A model generated the notes under the pieces. It had not been told where the DNA came from. It did not search any database and saw nothing but the letters and a program-made list of their open reading frames with translations. 64,000 nt of DNA from Aselliscus stoliczkanus (taxonomy: Eukaryota; Chordata; Mammalia; Chiroptera; Hipposideridae). Where the stretch lies: assembly GCA_033961575.1 (NCBI GenBank), contig CM066730.1:159367523-159431522 (forward strand), written 5' to 3'. Shown here piece after piece: positions 13,440 through 25,560 of the stretch; the stretch's first letter is position 1; every line of letters starts with the position of its first letter. The translations under genes and the position numbers were made by a program.

Positions 13440-13966
13440 TTTTGCTTTTTTTTTAAATTGAGATATAATTGACATATAACATTATATTAATGTCAGATGT
13501 ACAACATAATGATCTGATATTTGATCACCACAATAAATGTATTTAATGTCCATCACCATACCTAGTTATGAATTTTTTTCCAGTGTGAGCAGTTGCCTTA
13601 ATTTTTTTAAATTTTTTTATTTAGTTTTTATTTTTTAAAGATTTTTATTTAAAAATATAGCTAACATACAATATTATATCAGTTTCAGGTGTATACCATA
13701 GTTGTTCAACATTTATAGATCTAAAGGAGTGATCACCCTGATAAGTCCAGCAACCATCTGACACAGTACCACGCTATCACAACGTCATTGACTATATTCT
13801 CCATGCTGTATGTTACATCCCCATGACTTGTTTTAATCTGGAAATTTGGACCTCTTATTCCCCTTCACCTTTTCTCCTCTTTTTAAATTTCTCAACTACA
13901 GTTAACATTTGATATTATTTTGTATTAATTTCAGGTGTACAGCATAGTGGTTAGACATTTGTATAA
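13440..13966 (-). mobile_element. L1 3' ends, antisense, probably two pieces
   Basis: Two T-rich starts (about 13447 and 13600) are each followed by an antisense L1 3' UTR: ATTGAGATATAATTGACATA and then AGTTTCAGGTGTATACCATA. The second may be the 3' tail of the half-L1 at 14467-17570, now separated from it by a SINE. The assignment of the pieces is uncertain. Confidence 0.6.
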
Positions 13967-14036
13967 TTTTTTTTTTTTAAGGATGTGACTTAACATGCTA
14001 GAAGGGGCTACTTTCTTTTTTTTTTTCTTTTTTTTT

Positions 14037-14466
14037 TTTTTTAAGATTTTATTGGGGAATTGAGGGAGGGGAACAGCGTTGGAGAACCGGGGAAGGGGAA
14101 CAGACAAGTTGCTGTCTTTTTGTTCTTCAGTCCAGTTCTGGAGGATGTCGCTTCATTGGCCCATGTTGGCATCGTCACTGCGCTCCTCCCGGATGAGGCA
14201 GATCGGTCACTGGCCTCTGGGTGTTGCTCACCGCGGCTATTGGCAGCTCACGCTGGCTGCCGGGCGCTCACTGTAGCCTATGGCAGCCCACTGCAGCAGG
14301 GGCTGCAGCCTACACCATCGCTGGGGCTCGCACAGCCCAGCTCCAGGTGGAGCTGTCGTTAGTTGTGGAGGGCAGTGTCACTGGCCCTCATATGTGGGAT
14401 CCGAACCAGGGCTGCTGGCATCCCCGAACCAACTCTTAACCAATGCGCCGCCACTTGGCCGGCCCT
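14037..14466 (-). mobile_element. Long tRNA-derived SINE, antisense, with body and AATAAA tail
   Basis: In sense (minus strand) the order is: a tRNA-like head (CCGGCCAAGTGGCGGCGCAT), the AGGGCCAGTGACACTGCCC link shared with the short SINE, a GC-rich body of about 250 bases (GCTGCAGCCCCTGCTGCAGT), then a tail ending in a CCCCAATAAAATCTTAAA-type sequence. A second copy with the same order is at 56434-56884. The short SINE family corresponds to the head alone. Confidence 0.8.
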
Positions 14467-17400
14467 AATTTGTACTTCTTAATCTCTTCCTGCTTTTCGC
14501 CCATTTTCAACCCCCTTCCCATCTGGCAATCATCAAAATGTTCTCTGTATCTATGAGTTTGTTTCTGTTTTGTTTATTTTGTTCTTTAGATTCCACATAT
14601 AAGTGAAATCACATTGCATCTGTTTTTCTGTCTGACATACTCAATTCAACACAATACCATCCACATCCATTCATGCCACTGCAGATGGTAAGAACCCATT
14701 TCCCTCCATGGACAAGCAATATTCATATATATATATATCTCACTTCCTGTTTATCCATTCTTCTATAGACAGACACCTAGACTGCCTTTACATCTTGGCT
14801 ATTATAAACAATGCTGCAATGAACATATGGATGCACATGTCCCATCAAAGTAGCATTTTGGGTTTCTTTGGATAAATACCCAGAAGTGGGATTGCTGTGT
14901 CCTTCTTTGTCTTGTGTTATAACCTTTGTTTTAAAGTCTATTTTGTCTGTAAGTATTACTGCCTAAGCCTTTTTTGTGTTTTTTTTTTCATTTCCATTTT
15001 TATGAAATATCTTTTTCCATCCCTTTACTTTCAGTCTGTGTTTGTCTTTCAATCTCAAGTGCGTTCCTTATGGACAGCCTATGTAAGGGTTTGTTTTCTT
15101 ATTCACTTAGCCATCCTATGTTTTTGATCCAGCATTTAATCCATTTACATTGAAAGTAACTATTGATGTAAATATTGCCATTTTATTATTCATATTTTTA
15201 TTATTAGTTTCAGGTGTACAAAACAATGCAATAGTTATCCTTTTATTCATATTTTTGATGATTTCTTTCATCTTGAAGTCCCTCTAAGATTCCTTGTAAT
15301 ACTGGTTTGGTGGTGATGAACTCCTTTAACTTTTTCTTGTCTGGGAAGCTCTTTATCTGTCCTTCAATTTTAAATGATAGCCTTGCTGGGTAGAATGGTC
15401 TTGTTGGTATTAATATAATAGATTCATGCCTTTCATCACTTTTAATATTCCCTGCCAATCCCTTCTGGCCTGCAAAGTTTCTGTTGAGAAATCAACTGAC
15501 AATCTTAGGGGACTCCCTTATAGGGTACTAGTTGCCTTTCTCTTGCTGCTTTTAGGATGCTGTTTTTGTCTTTAACCTTTGGAATTTCAATTATAATATG
15601 TCCGGGTGTGGGCCTGTTTGGGGTTATCTTGTTTGGGACTCTCTGCACTTCCTGGGCTTGTATGTCTGTTTCCTTTGCCAGGTTAGGAAATTTTTCAGTC
15701 ATTGTTTCTGCAGATAGGTTCTCAATCCCTTGCTTTCTCTCTTCTCCTTCTGGTACCCTATCATGCAAATGTTGTTAGGCTTGATTTTGTCCCAGAGGTC
15801 TCTTAAACTCTTCTCATTTTTTTATTCTTTTGCTGTTCCAATTGGGTATTTATTCCTACCTTGTCTTCCAGATTGCTGATTAGATACTTTGCTTTATATA
15901 GTCTGCTGGTGATTTCTTCTAGTGCATTCTTCATTTCAGTTATTGTATTCTTCATTCTGACTGGGTCTTTTTTTATGGTTTTTATGTCTTTTTTTTATGC
16001 TTGATATATCTTTGTTGAAGTTCTCACTAAGTTCCTTGAGCATCCTTATAACCAGTGTTTTTGAACGCTGTATCTAGTAGGTTGCTTGCCTCCATTTTGT
16101 TTAGTTCTTTTTCTGTTTTCAGGAGAAAACAGGAGTTTTCTCCTGTTCTTTCATTTGGAATGTATTTCTTTGTTTCCTCATTTTGGCTGCCTCTCTATTT
16201 GCTTCTATGTATTAGGTAGATCTGCTACATCTCTTGCAGGGTAGCCTTATGTAGTAGGTGCCCTCTGAGGCCCAGTGGCATGTCTCCCTGGTCACCTGCA
16301 CTGGGTGCTCCAGGAGTGTGGGTTGTGTGTGCTCTCCTGTAATAGTTGTCAGTGAGTGGGATTGGCCCTCAGATTGATAGGCTGTGGGGTTTGGCCATAT
16401 CCAACGCTTATGGGATGCAGTGCAGGGTGTCTACCCCACTCAGTGGGATTCACACCAGTGGGCTCTAATGCCTGTTGAGACCATCCTTTGTGTGTACCAT
16501 TTGTGGGTCTAATTGGGTGGTGCTCTGCTGTGGTCTGAAGCCAATTAATATATTAATATATTGGTTTGGGGGCCTCTTGGGAGGGGCTTCAGTACAGGCC
16601 CAGGTCACCCACTGCCTGTGACTGGTAAGGGACTACCTGGTAGAAGCTACAAAGCAATCCACAGTTGGTCACTGCCTGTGCTGGACCTGGAGGTGTGTGG
16701 GAAGGGTCACCCACTCCTTGAGGATGGCTGTTGCCAGTACCAGGCCTGGGGTAGCTCTTCAAAAAGCCAGGAGCAGGGAAACCTGCTCACACCTGCTGCC
16801 AGTTGTTGGTTGCTAGCTTAGGTAAGGTTCAGCTGCTGATAAAGCCTCATGCTGTACAAAGTTGAGTGTCAAAGTGAGTCAGCAGGTTGGAGTTGTGGAG
16901 CTCATGGGGCAAATCAGATTCAGATTTGGCTGTAGGCTTAGGGGGAGGGCTCAACACAGGAAAGATGGCGCCTGCCTGCCGGCTGCATAGGAAGACAACC
17001 CCACACCAGGAAAATGCCAACTGTCCCCCAGGCACACCCTGAGGCCACACACCTCAGTCTTCCCCCTTGTGCCTCTGACGTCCCCCAAGTCACCATCACT
17101 CCACTGAAACCCAAGGTGAGTCTCCTGCAAGCAAGCGAGTCTGTGTGCAGGCCTTTTAAAAGGACATCTGGGTTTCCCACAGCCTTCCATCCCACCTGGA
17201 TGGTTGAAATCCCCATTGTTTTTCACAGCCAGATGTTGTGGGGTCTCCTCTTCCCAACACCAGTACTCCTGGCTGGGGAGCCTGGTGTGAGGCTGGAGTT
17301 TCTTGCTCCTCCATGGGTAACTTCTGTGGCCAAGATACCCCTCCCAATTTTTATCCACACATGGAGGTTTCAGGCAGCCTTGTTTTGTGTCTCCTCTCCT

Positions 17401-17570
17401 GTTACCAATCTCAACGTGACTTCTTTATGTGCTTAGTTATAAAACTTCTGTTCAACTCGGCTTCAAATGGTTCTCCAGGTCGATAGTTCTATAATACAGT
17501 TGTAATTTTGATGTGTTCATGGGATGAGCCAGGCACAGTGTTTATCTATTCCACCATCTTGGATCGTTCA
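14467..17570 (-). mobile_element. Half-L1 (HAL1-like) copy A: 5' UTR, ORF1, ORF2 stub, 3' UTR
   Basis: Reading the minus strand from 17570, the element opens with GATCCAAGATGGTGGAATAG (a typical L1 5' end), then a GC-rich 5' UTR to about 16210 and a decayed ORF1. ORF1 pieces are visible as PNLAKETDIQAQEVQRVPNK near 15690 and SFKIEGQIKSFPDKKKLKEF near 15370. After ORF1 only the first part of the ORF2 endonuclease region remains (KIDFKTK near 14950). At about 14902 it jumps directly to the L1 3' UTR (sense TTCTGGGTATTTATCCAAAG). Reverse transcriptase and the C-terminal ORF2 are absent. ORF1 has stops and frameshifts, so this copy is inactive. Confidence 0.75.
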
Positions 17571-17574
17571 GTCT

Positions 17575-17940
17575 AGTTACAATATTTTTTTTCCTGTGAT
17601 GAGAGCTTCTAAGACCTACTCTCTTAGCAACTTTCAATGTACAATGCAATATTATCAACTATAGTCACCATGCTGCCATTATATCCCCAGGACTCATTTA
17701 TTTTAGAACTTAGACGCCAGCTCATGGTTTCTGAATACCATCCTCCACTAAAAGGAACCAGGGCTTTGAGAAACCATTGATTCCAAACCAGGGAGAAGTT
17801 ACACATAAGCTGGGCCTGGGACAGTTTGTCATGACCAAAAGCAAGGAAGCTCCCAGAGACTGTGGATTGAATATTAGACAATATCATTATCAGCCCCTCA
17901 ATGAGCTGTTAGGAACTTTTCAAATTAAAAAGTTAGGAGA
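17575..17940. mobile_element. Older L1 3' UTR fragments, both orientations
   Basis: The segment 17600-17720 reads like an antisense L1 3' UTR (AACTATAGTCACCATGCTGC). From 17750 a sense L1M-type 3' UTR starts (AGGAACCAGGGCTTTGAGAA), similar to the one at 11210. It is truncated by the SINE at 17941. Confidence 0.5.
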
Positions 17941-18053
17941 GGGTCCAGCCGAGTGGCGCGGTGGTTAAGCGCTGGCTTGGGAAGCCAGTGGCCCCGGTTC
18001 AGTCCCACATATGAGGGCCAGTGACACTGCCCTCAAAAATAAAAAAAGAAAAG
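17941..18053 (+). mobile_element. Short tRNA-derived SINE
   Basis: The copy carries GAGTGGCGCGGTGGTTAAGC, GGGAAGCCAGTGGCCCCGG and AGGGCCAGTGACACTGCCC, then an A-rich tail. A perfect 13-base duplication AAAAGTTAGGAGA flanks it (17928-17940 and 18054-18066), so insertion by target-primed reverse transcription is clear. Confidence 0.92.
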
Positions 18054-18084
18054 AAAAGTTAGGAGAAAAAGAATCAGGCCTACA

Positions 18085-18194
18085 CTCTTTTTTTTTCTTT
18101 TGAGGGCAGCACCACTGGCCCTCATATGTGGGACCGAACCGGGGCCACTGGCTTCCCAAGCCAGCGCTTAACCACCGCACCACTTGGCCGCCCC
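18085..18194 (-). mobile_element. Short tRNA-derived SINE, antisense
   Basis: It has the same family signature in reverse complement. The flanks AGGCCTACACT and AGGCTTACACT form a near-perfect duplication. It faces the SINE at 17941 across about 30 bases. Confidence 0.9.
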
Positions 18195-18195
18195 A

Positions 18196-19134
18196 GGCTT
18201 ACACTTTTTTACAGAGGAATTTCACCAAACCTTCAAAGAACATATAATGCCTATCTTATACAATTTACTCCAGAGAACAGAAAAAGGAGGAAACTCCCCC
18301 CAACCCATAAATATGAAAAATAAATAAATCCCCCAAATTGAAAACCAAATGAAATAACCTAACAATATATCAAATTGGTAAATAATTCTTTGAAATTACT
18401 GTTGACACAGTACCCTGCCTATACATCTCTGGCGGAGTGTGTTTTAGAAGCCTGTCATAGACTGTAGACCACCTCTGGTCCTTGCTTTTATTTCAGAGAA
18501 ATGTAAATAACTTTAAATTGTGTGATACATTTCTACTGAGCAGTATATGAAAATCACAAAAGAACACCATAAAAAATCTATAATTCCAGCATGCTATAGA
18601 CCCTTTCAGAGAGTTTTGATGCCCACACACACTTTTTTGTAACATTACTCTTGTCAGCTAACAATTTATGAAGGCATATTTACATGCAGTTGGGTATATG
18701 TATTTTCTTTTCCTCATTTGAAATGCCTGCTTGATTTTCTGCTGCCTGCTGGCACTATAATTTGCATCAGATTCCCCTTTATTGGACATTTTGATTATAA
18801 AATGTTTGTCATCATATCACTGCCATGAACCACCTCAGAGGATGATCGTTGGACATTGTTCAGGACCTAATTGACCATGAATTTATTATGGTACCACTCT
18901 TCCTGGTAATGTTGGAGGTTTTTTTTTTAGCAAAAGTTGGTAGCATGAACAGATAATAGAGATTCTTAAATGATTGAGATTATGCCAGGCAGATATAACA
19001 AAAGACGGCAGAAAGAAATGCAAAGATGTTGGTAAAAATGCTTGAAATTCTGAATTTGGGCATCTAAGCTGGGTAGGAAGGAATATGAAGACAGATAGGA
19101 GGTGATAGAGGAAAGGGGGGACTGAACCCCAATA
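18196..19134. other. Intergenic, no gene seen
   Basis: The first 200 bases resemble a decayed sense L1 ORF2 fragment (GAATTTCACCAAACCTTCAA). The rest is AT-rich unique sequence without splice-bounded open frames or recognised repeats. Confidence 0.5.
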
Positions 19135-19245
19135 CAATGTAGATGTGATGTATTACAGAATTGTACACTTGAAACCTATATAATTTTACTAACCAATGTC
19201 ACCCAAATAAATTTAATAGAAGTTATTTTTTAAAAAAAGAAAAAG
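19135..19245 (+). mobile_element. L1-type 3' end with poly(A), sense
   Basis: GTACACTTGAAACCTATATA and ACTAACCAATGTCACCCAAA are the reverse complement of the unit at 7951 and 44224, here followed by an A-rich tail. Confidence 0.6.
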
Positions 19246-19269
19246 GAGAAGGAGAAGGAATGCAGGCAG

Positions 19270-19495
19270 GCCCTGGAGCCAAATTCCCAGCATTGGAATC
19301 TGGGTTTTCCCACTTAAACTGTTCATAACTTGAAGCAAGTTCTGAACCTCAGCCTCTGGGCCCCCAAATGAGGATGCCCACAACAGTATCTCCTGGAGCT
19401 GTGGCGAGGCTGAAATTATATCATCTAAGTTCCTTAGTTTGGTGCCCAGCCCTCAGGCACTTAATAAATGTGAGCCTTTATAGCTATTAGCTCTC
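19270..19495 (+). mobile_element. MIR
   Basis: Sense MIR landmarks are present: GGGTTTTCCCACTTAAACTG, AGTTCTGAACCTCAGCCTCT, GTGGCGAGGCTGAAATTATA and CACTTAATAAATGTGAGCC. Confidence 0.7.
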
Positions 19496-20477
19496 AATCA
19501 TTGGTCACATGAATATGGGAGGAAAAGAAATAACAAAGTGGAGGCAGCAGTGAGTGAGGACAGCAGCCCTGCCTCCCCACCAAGAGGAACTTGAGTCACA
19601 AGCAGGTGAGCAGCCTGTCTGAGAGGGCTGCCAGGGGTAGGGGCATCCAGAGACAGGCAGGCTTCAGAGAGCTGGGTCACTCTGGAGTCCATGTCATAGG
19701 AGAATGGAACAAAGGAAGGAGAGAGAATAGTAAACCAAGCCACCCAACCCTCCATTTCTAACTTTGGAACCATGAAGAAGCTGCCTCCTGTTTTCCTGCT
19801 TCACTTCCCCTCCACCTGCTCCAATTCCCACTCTTCCCTCTTCAGTTCCATCTGCCCCATCCCCCCACCTCACACACTGGACCCCAGGACTGACGCCTAT
19901 TTCTACCTCTTACTTCCTATCGTCCAATCCTGGTTGCCTCCTCCGTCTGTCCCTTTGCTCCTTCTCTCCCCTCTTCGGTTTCTCTGCCCTTCCATCTGCC
20001 CACCATCCTGTCGGACTTGCCCCCCTCTCCTCTCTCAGTCCTTCCGTGGCCCCTGACCTGGCGCCTCCTCCAGCTTCCTGGGCTCTGTAATTTTCAGGTC
20101 TCTCATGCCTCCTCTTCAGACCTCAACCCCAAGGATGTCTACATCTCACCTGTTGACTCCCATTGCCTACCTGGGGACTAGGTGCCCCTGCTAGTCAGGT
20201 TTCTGGTTCAGCCCAGAACTTCTGGCACCATGAGCGCCCAGTGATCTATTGATATGGGGGTCAGCAGATAGCCAGCCCCAGGCCACAAGGCATCTCCCTC
20301 AGGTAGGATTTTTCTCCTGGTATTACATTCTCAGTTATACTGGTCTTGGCCAGCTCTCTGGCTATCTAGATTGATAAGAGTTCTTGTTTCTGCCTGGGTT
20401 GGCTGTCACCTTTGTGGACCTCGACATTTATAAGGGAATTCTGGGCCCTGCTGTACCTGTGAGCTAACAGCAAGAGC
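19496..20477. other. Intergenic, no gene seen
   Basis: The stretch 19780-20060 is C/T-rich and gives an open frame starting MKKLPPVFLL, but its composition explains the frame and it has no family resemblance or splice context. Nothing else is recognised. Confidence 0.5.
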
Positions 20478-20485
20478 ATGACAAG

Positions 20486-20611
20486 GCCGGCCAAGTGGTA
20501 CAGTGGTTAAGCGTTGGCTTGGGAAGCCAACGGCCCCGGTTCAGGTCCCACATATGAGGGCCAGTGACACTGCCCTCAAAAAATAAAAATAAAAAACGAA
20601 CAAACAAAGAA
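20486..20611 (+). mobile_element. Short tRNA-derived SINE
   Basis: The copy carries AAGTGGTACAGTGGTTAAGC, GGGAAGCCAACGGCCCCGG and AGGGCCAGTGACACTGCCC with an A-rich tail. CATGACAAGG is duplicated at 20478 and 20612. Confidence 0.9.
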
Positions 20612-20621
20612 CATGACAAGG

Positions 20622-21469
20622 AGGGCTCCATGGCCTCTGTCTTATCTTCCAGGAAGATAAACCCATGGATCCAGCACTGTTCAAGCGATGCCAAGAAAGA
20701 AGTTCCATGAAAACATGTAAACACAGATTTAGAGCTTCTCCTTCAGGGACACCACGACTCATTTCCTCCCAGATGTCATCTTTGTCCCAAGATGTGCAGA
20801 ACGTTAGTGCATTCTAACCCTTACTACAACCTACACTTGAGATACTGACTCCTACAGGAAGAAACAATTTCCAGTGGATTCTGATCAAAATCATATCAAA
20901 CTCTGAAGTGTCTCTTCTCTCTCTTCTCTTCTCTTTTCTGTCCCTCTCTCTTTACAATCAGAATTCCAGGATAACAGAATCTAAAAGACAGAGTTACCTA
21001 TACCCCATTCAACAAAGATAAAGAGTGAAAGTTCATTAGGAAACTTCAACCTTGAGCTAGAAAGCCTTCTAGATAATACCAGAATGGGAGTGTGTGGAGG
21101 AAGTCCAGGGCTTCAGCTCTCTTCCTGAACTGGAAGCAAATCAAGAGTCAAGCAAGATTCAGCCCTCTGAGAATGCCTTCCTTTCTTTTCATCCATAATC
21201 ATCCTTGCATTACTTGGATCCCAGATACCTCAGATTTCCTAGCACTGAGATTCTGGGGGATATATCAAAGTAGATGTGTGGAGAAGGCCAGCAGACTAAG
21301 GAGCTATGTGTTATGGGCAAAAGGCAATGACTCATGGGTTGTGTACATCCATCCACCCATGTCTACAGAATCATAAAGTACAGTGAAAGGAAAATGCCAG
21401 TCCAACACAAAGTGCATGAGCTCTTGGACCCTAATCCTTCCTGATGGCCTCACTGTACCTCACTGATTT
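20622..21469. other. Intergenic, no gene seen
   Basis: Unique-looking sequence with a CTCTT-rich patch at 20910-20950. No exon or repeat family is recognised. Confidence 0.5.

Positions 21470-21505
<36 letters not shown>
21470..21505. repeat. (CA)n microsatellite
   Basis: About 18 uninterrupted CA units. Confidence 0.97.
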
Positions 21506-21507
<2 letters not shown>

Positions 21508-24500
21508 TCCTCCAAGCTTTTGGTGTGTAACCAGAAAAATGCAGAAGAATCCAAAACAAATGTTTTTTTTTGCAGTTTAATCAGATCATTAATTTATTAA
21601 TTATCAGGTCACTTCATCCGAAAATAGAAATTTAGTTAGCTTTTGGGGATGTACATAATATCACAGGAAAATCAAGGTGAAGGGAGTGAAAACAGAGCCA
21701 AATAAATTGAGACCAGAGATTGATGCACAAATTGCAAACCGAGAGAGCCTGTTCTGTTTTTAAGAATTGGACCCTAAATCAATCTCTGAGCCCCCTGCTG
21801 GCCAACATTTAATCCCTTTCTAATTCCACAGTCACTAAGAGGGAAGCAAAATCAATCATACATGTCTAGCTTCCCTAAGAAATTAGTTGCTCAAGAAAGC
21901 GCCCTGAGACAACATCTGTGTTTTTTCTTTCCCCCGGGACACACCAGAGGGATTTAGTGGGACCCATGCCCAGCTAGCCTCACCTGCTCAATTTCTGGGA
22001 AACTTCAGGAGTGGGATTAGGTCGAGGTCTTCATTTGCAGTCATGAACAAGCCCTTTCCTTCCCAGGTGCTGTCTGTAGAGGTGTTCTCCTGCCCTGCCC
22101 CGCCAGGTGGAATTTGCAGGGAGGGTTTCAAAGAAGCTTCTCACCACTGTCTCCAGGGCACACCCTAGACCCACCTCCTGCTGGTTCCCGCCGCCTCTAA
22201 ATACACAGAAGCTACTTTGTGGTCTATGAATTCCCATCACTGAAGCTCAGCCATGTTCTATGTGGAAGGAGAGAGAAGAGCCCTTTCCTCTTTGTCACAT
22301 TTGGCACCTGCCACCAAAGTAGGGCTCTCTGAGCCCCAGTGACTCTCAAGAGAGGTCTGACAATGGGTCTGCCAGCCCCTGCCTGTGGCTCTGCTCCTCC
22401 TTGGGCTCGGATGAACCCGGAGTGCTGATCCAGAACCAGCCTTAGAGACAGACTTCTTTTCTTATTCTTCCTTCGTGGCCCTCACCCTCTAGGTGGCACA
22501 ATTATGGGATATTTTCCTACAGTGAAAATGTGAAAAATAAATGTGACTTTAGGAGTACTTTGCAATGGCAGACATGATCAGAATCATCTTTGCATACAGA
22601 GAATCAATAACTGGGCCCTGATAAAAAAAAATTAAAAAAAGGATGTCTGCGTGGATCCCTATTCTACTTGTACAGCGAGTTTAGGCAAAATCTTGAATTG
22701 TTTTCTGCCCTTGACCATTCTGATGCTCTTGACTTAACCAAGTGGCTCTTAGAAGAAAGCGGCTCTCAGCCTTGAGAAGGGGAGAACTGACCACACACTG
22801 ACAACAGGAGCCTCTTAGGCTCTCTGCCTCTTCCTCCAAGCAGTGCAAGGTCGGGGCTGGGATATGGCTGCTCCTAGGGTTCCTGACAGGGACCAGAGAT
22901 GCACCAGAGGGAAAGGAGAGGTCACTGTTCAGCTGCAGGGTGGGGAGGCGGAAGTAACGGCGAGGTGAGGAAGAGCTCCTTTACCCCTAAAATGTGCACT
23001 TGACGGTAATTCCAGCTTTGCTTAAAATAAGCATGGGCAAGGGGAATGGCACTCTTAGGTACGCTGATGGTGACACTGATGGGAGTGTGAAAACAGTGTG
23101 AAAGACTAAAATGTCTGTTACCCCAGACTCCAAGGCCCAGCGTGAACCCGTCCTCACAGCTTTCCCTGACCTCCCACATGTGGCATTAACCTCCAGTAGG
23201 GGGCTGTGGCAGGGACTTAAAATCTACTAAGAGGGGGGCTAAGTGACATCCAAAGGGATCCACACTGAGGTAAGGGGATGTTTCACGTGACGAATTCCAA
23301 CTGTAGGTACTGGCTCCATTCATGTAAAGCTTCCCAGGCAGCTAGGTAGCCGCGGTCCAACTGGAAAATGCCCTCAGAAGGGAGAGCGTGTCTGAGGCAC
23401 AGAGTCTGTGACAAGTCTGAACATGTAAGGTTCGCTGGGGTTGTGTGGAGTGTTGGGGAGCCACTGAGTGTGTACATAAATGAACGTGCTCAATGGATGG
23501 CCAAGATGGCAGCAGGTGGACAGACGTGGTGGCTGGAGGGGTCTGGGAGTCACCCCAGCAGGGCTGGCCAGCAGGCAGCCGGGCTCATTAGAGGGCCCAC
23601 ATCCGGAGGCCATCAGCAGCGATAACAATGCAAATGGCACCAAGTGAATGGAGTGAGGGAGAAGGAGGCCTGGAGTGAAGCCTGGAGTACAGGCACAGGG
23701 CAGCCTGGGTCATGTGAGACTACCCGTGACACTCACGCTGATCGACATCACTGCCTTCATTACTTCAAAACTTCCACACCTCCATCCCCAAATTGTGACT
23801 TCTCCACGAAGTGACTAAACATAAATCTCTTCTGCAGCCTGAAGGTGGAGAGCCACCCCCACTGAGGGCCCCAGACAGGGTGAGGCAGGCAGAACCCAGC
23901 GGGCCCAGGGATCCTGACTGCTACAGTTTTCAGCATGGGAAGACGCCAGCTGCCTTACAGTCCTACAGGCAGGGGGCTGTGGGGAACAATAAAGCTGAGG
24001 CAGCCATGATGGTGAGTTCAGCAGCTGGGGCCAAGGCCTAAGGAAAAACTGGGTATCCATCTAAAGCTGCCTGGGCCCCACCTTTCCCTGCCCCTACCTT
24101 TGAGTCTATTTCCTGTTGAGAAGTCTGTGGGGGTCCTTCTGGTGCCTTTTAGTCACCTCAGAGGAGCCAATGCCCTTCTTGGGGTGGAGGGGACAGAAAC
24201 CAAACAAGGGGATGCAGGCCACATGGAGCACCCTCCCAGGGTAGCATTCACTGCTTTGGTGTCCCATGACCAGGGCCTGGCCTGTGGCCATGCAGGCTGA
24301 ACAGCTGTCCACCCATTCTGCCCGGGGACCTACTTCCCAAGAGCAGAGGCATGTGAACAAAGCTCAGGGGGTGTCAAGTCCAATGTCTGAGACTTGCTGG
24401 AGCATGGCAGTGACGGGTAGGGCTCCAAACATGGAAGCCACCTGAAAGAGACTTCTTCCAAAAGAAGAGTCAGGTACATAGGGAGGGAGGGTCCGCCTGG

Positions 24501-24939
24501 GCCATTTTCTCTCCTGGCCCACACTGCCCTCACTTCACGGCTGAACCTACAGTTAAACTAGTTATGAGTAAGGGGAGAGAGGTGATAAATACCAAATTGT
24601 TCACTGAAAACATGAGACACTACCACATTTCCCAGAACAGGAGAACGGGTGACACTCATTCAGTTAGGTGGGCAGAGGGCTACCATCTCACTCCTACACA
24701 GAGCTCAGCTTAGCTTCCACAGTGAAGGTTCCAGAAGACTCAGGACCACCAAGAACTCAGGTGTCAGGAGTGATGGAGGCAGTGTCCAAAAGATAGGCAT
24801 GTGCCAGAGGAGGAGAGGACAGTGGTCTAGATCTCCTTTGAGAGGGCTCTTCCTCTGCATTTGGTGCTTTTCCAGTTCTGTTCTACCTGTGTCTAGGACT
24901 TGAACATACTCTTCTCATGAGTTTGACTACCATGCATAC
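21506..24939. other. Intergenic, no gene seen
   Basis: No recognised mobile element of size, no splice-bounded coding frame. The stretch is GC-moderate and unusually poor in young SINEs compared with its flanks. Part of it could belong to a long ZSCAN20 3' UTR, but I see no AATAAA on the minus strand until about 21595. Confidence 0.45.
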
Positions 24940-25560
24940 AGAGAACTCTCTAGTCCTACCTCCTCCCCAGATATCTCAATGCCTATTGCATACTGCCTCT
25001 CAGATGTCCCTAAGGCAAGTCAAGTACAAAATGTCCCAACCCAAACTTAGAATCTTCTGCCCTCCTGCGCCATCTGCATTGCCCTGTGTCCCCAACGGAG
25101 AAGGATGACATGCTCTACCCCATCACCCAAGGCCTTCTTTCCTTTGCTGTCCTCAATCCTACCTCTGAAACCTCTCAAATCAATCCCCTTCTATTCAGTG
25201 TACCCACTGCTCTAGTTCAGACCCTCCCTTTTAACTAGAATATGGAATGCTGCCCCAACAGGTCATCCTAACTGCAGCATATCCAAGCACCTCTGACCAT
25301 GTCACCCTCAGCCTGGTGTCCAAGCTCCAGTCAGACATGAAGTTCTCCATGACCCTGACGCAGCACCCCTCCAATCTCAGTCCAATCTCAGCTCCCACCA
25401 CTCCCCTCCTCCCATCTTATACCCCAATAGTGCTAAGAAGCTAAAGTCCCCACCCTCACCTTTAATCACCTTTGAAGCACACCACTGTGCTTTTCCTGGA
25501 ACTCCCATCCCCTCCTTCGAGATCCTTCCTCTCGGTTCACATGCTTCCATGTTTCATCTT
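24940..25560 (+). mobile_element. L2-like fragments
   Basis: The wording resembles sense L2: AGCACCTCTGACCATGTCACC, CTCCAGTCAGACATGAAGTT and CACCACTGTGCTTTTCCTGG. It is strongly diverged and the boundaries are approximate. Confidence 0.35.

Noticed and set aside
15243..15768. Minus-strand frames that look like a conserved protein
   Set aside because: The words are L1 ORF1 inside a decayed half-L1; not a host gene.
19772..20056. A 94-residue frame with a hydrophobic start, resembling a signal peptide
   Set aside because: The region is a C/T-rich tract that codes for leucine, serine and proline by composition; there is no promoter or exon evidence.
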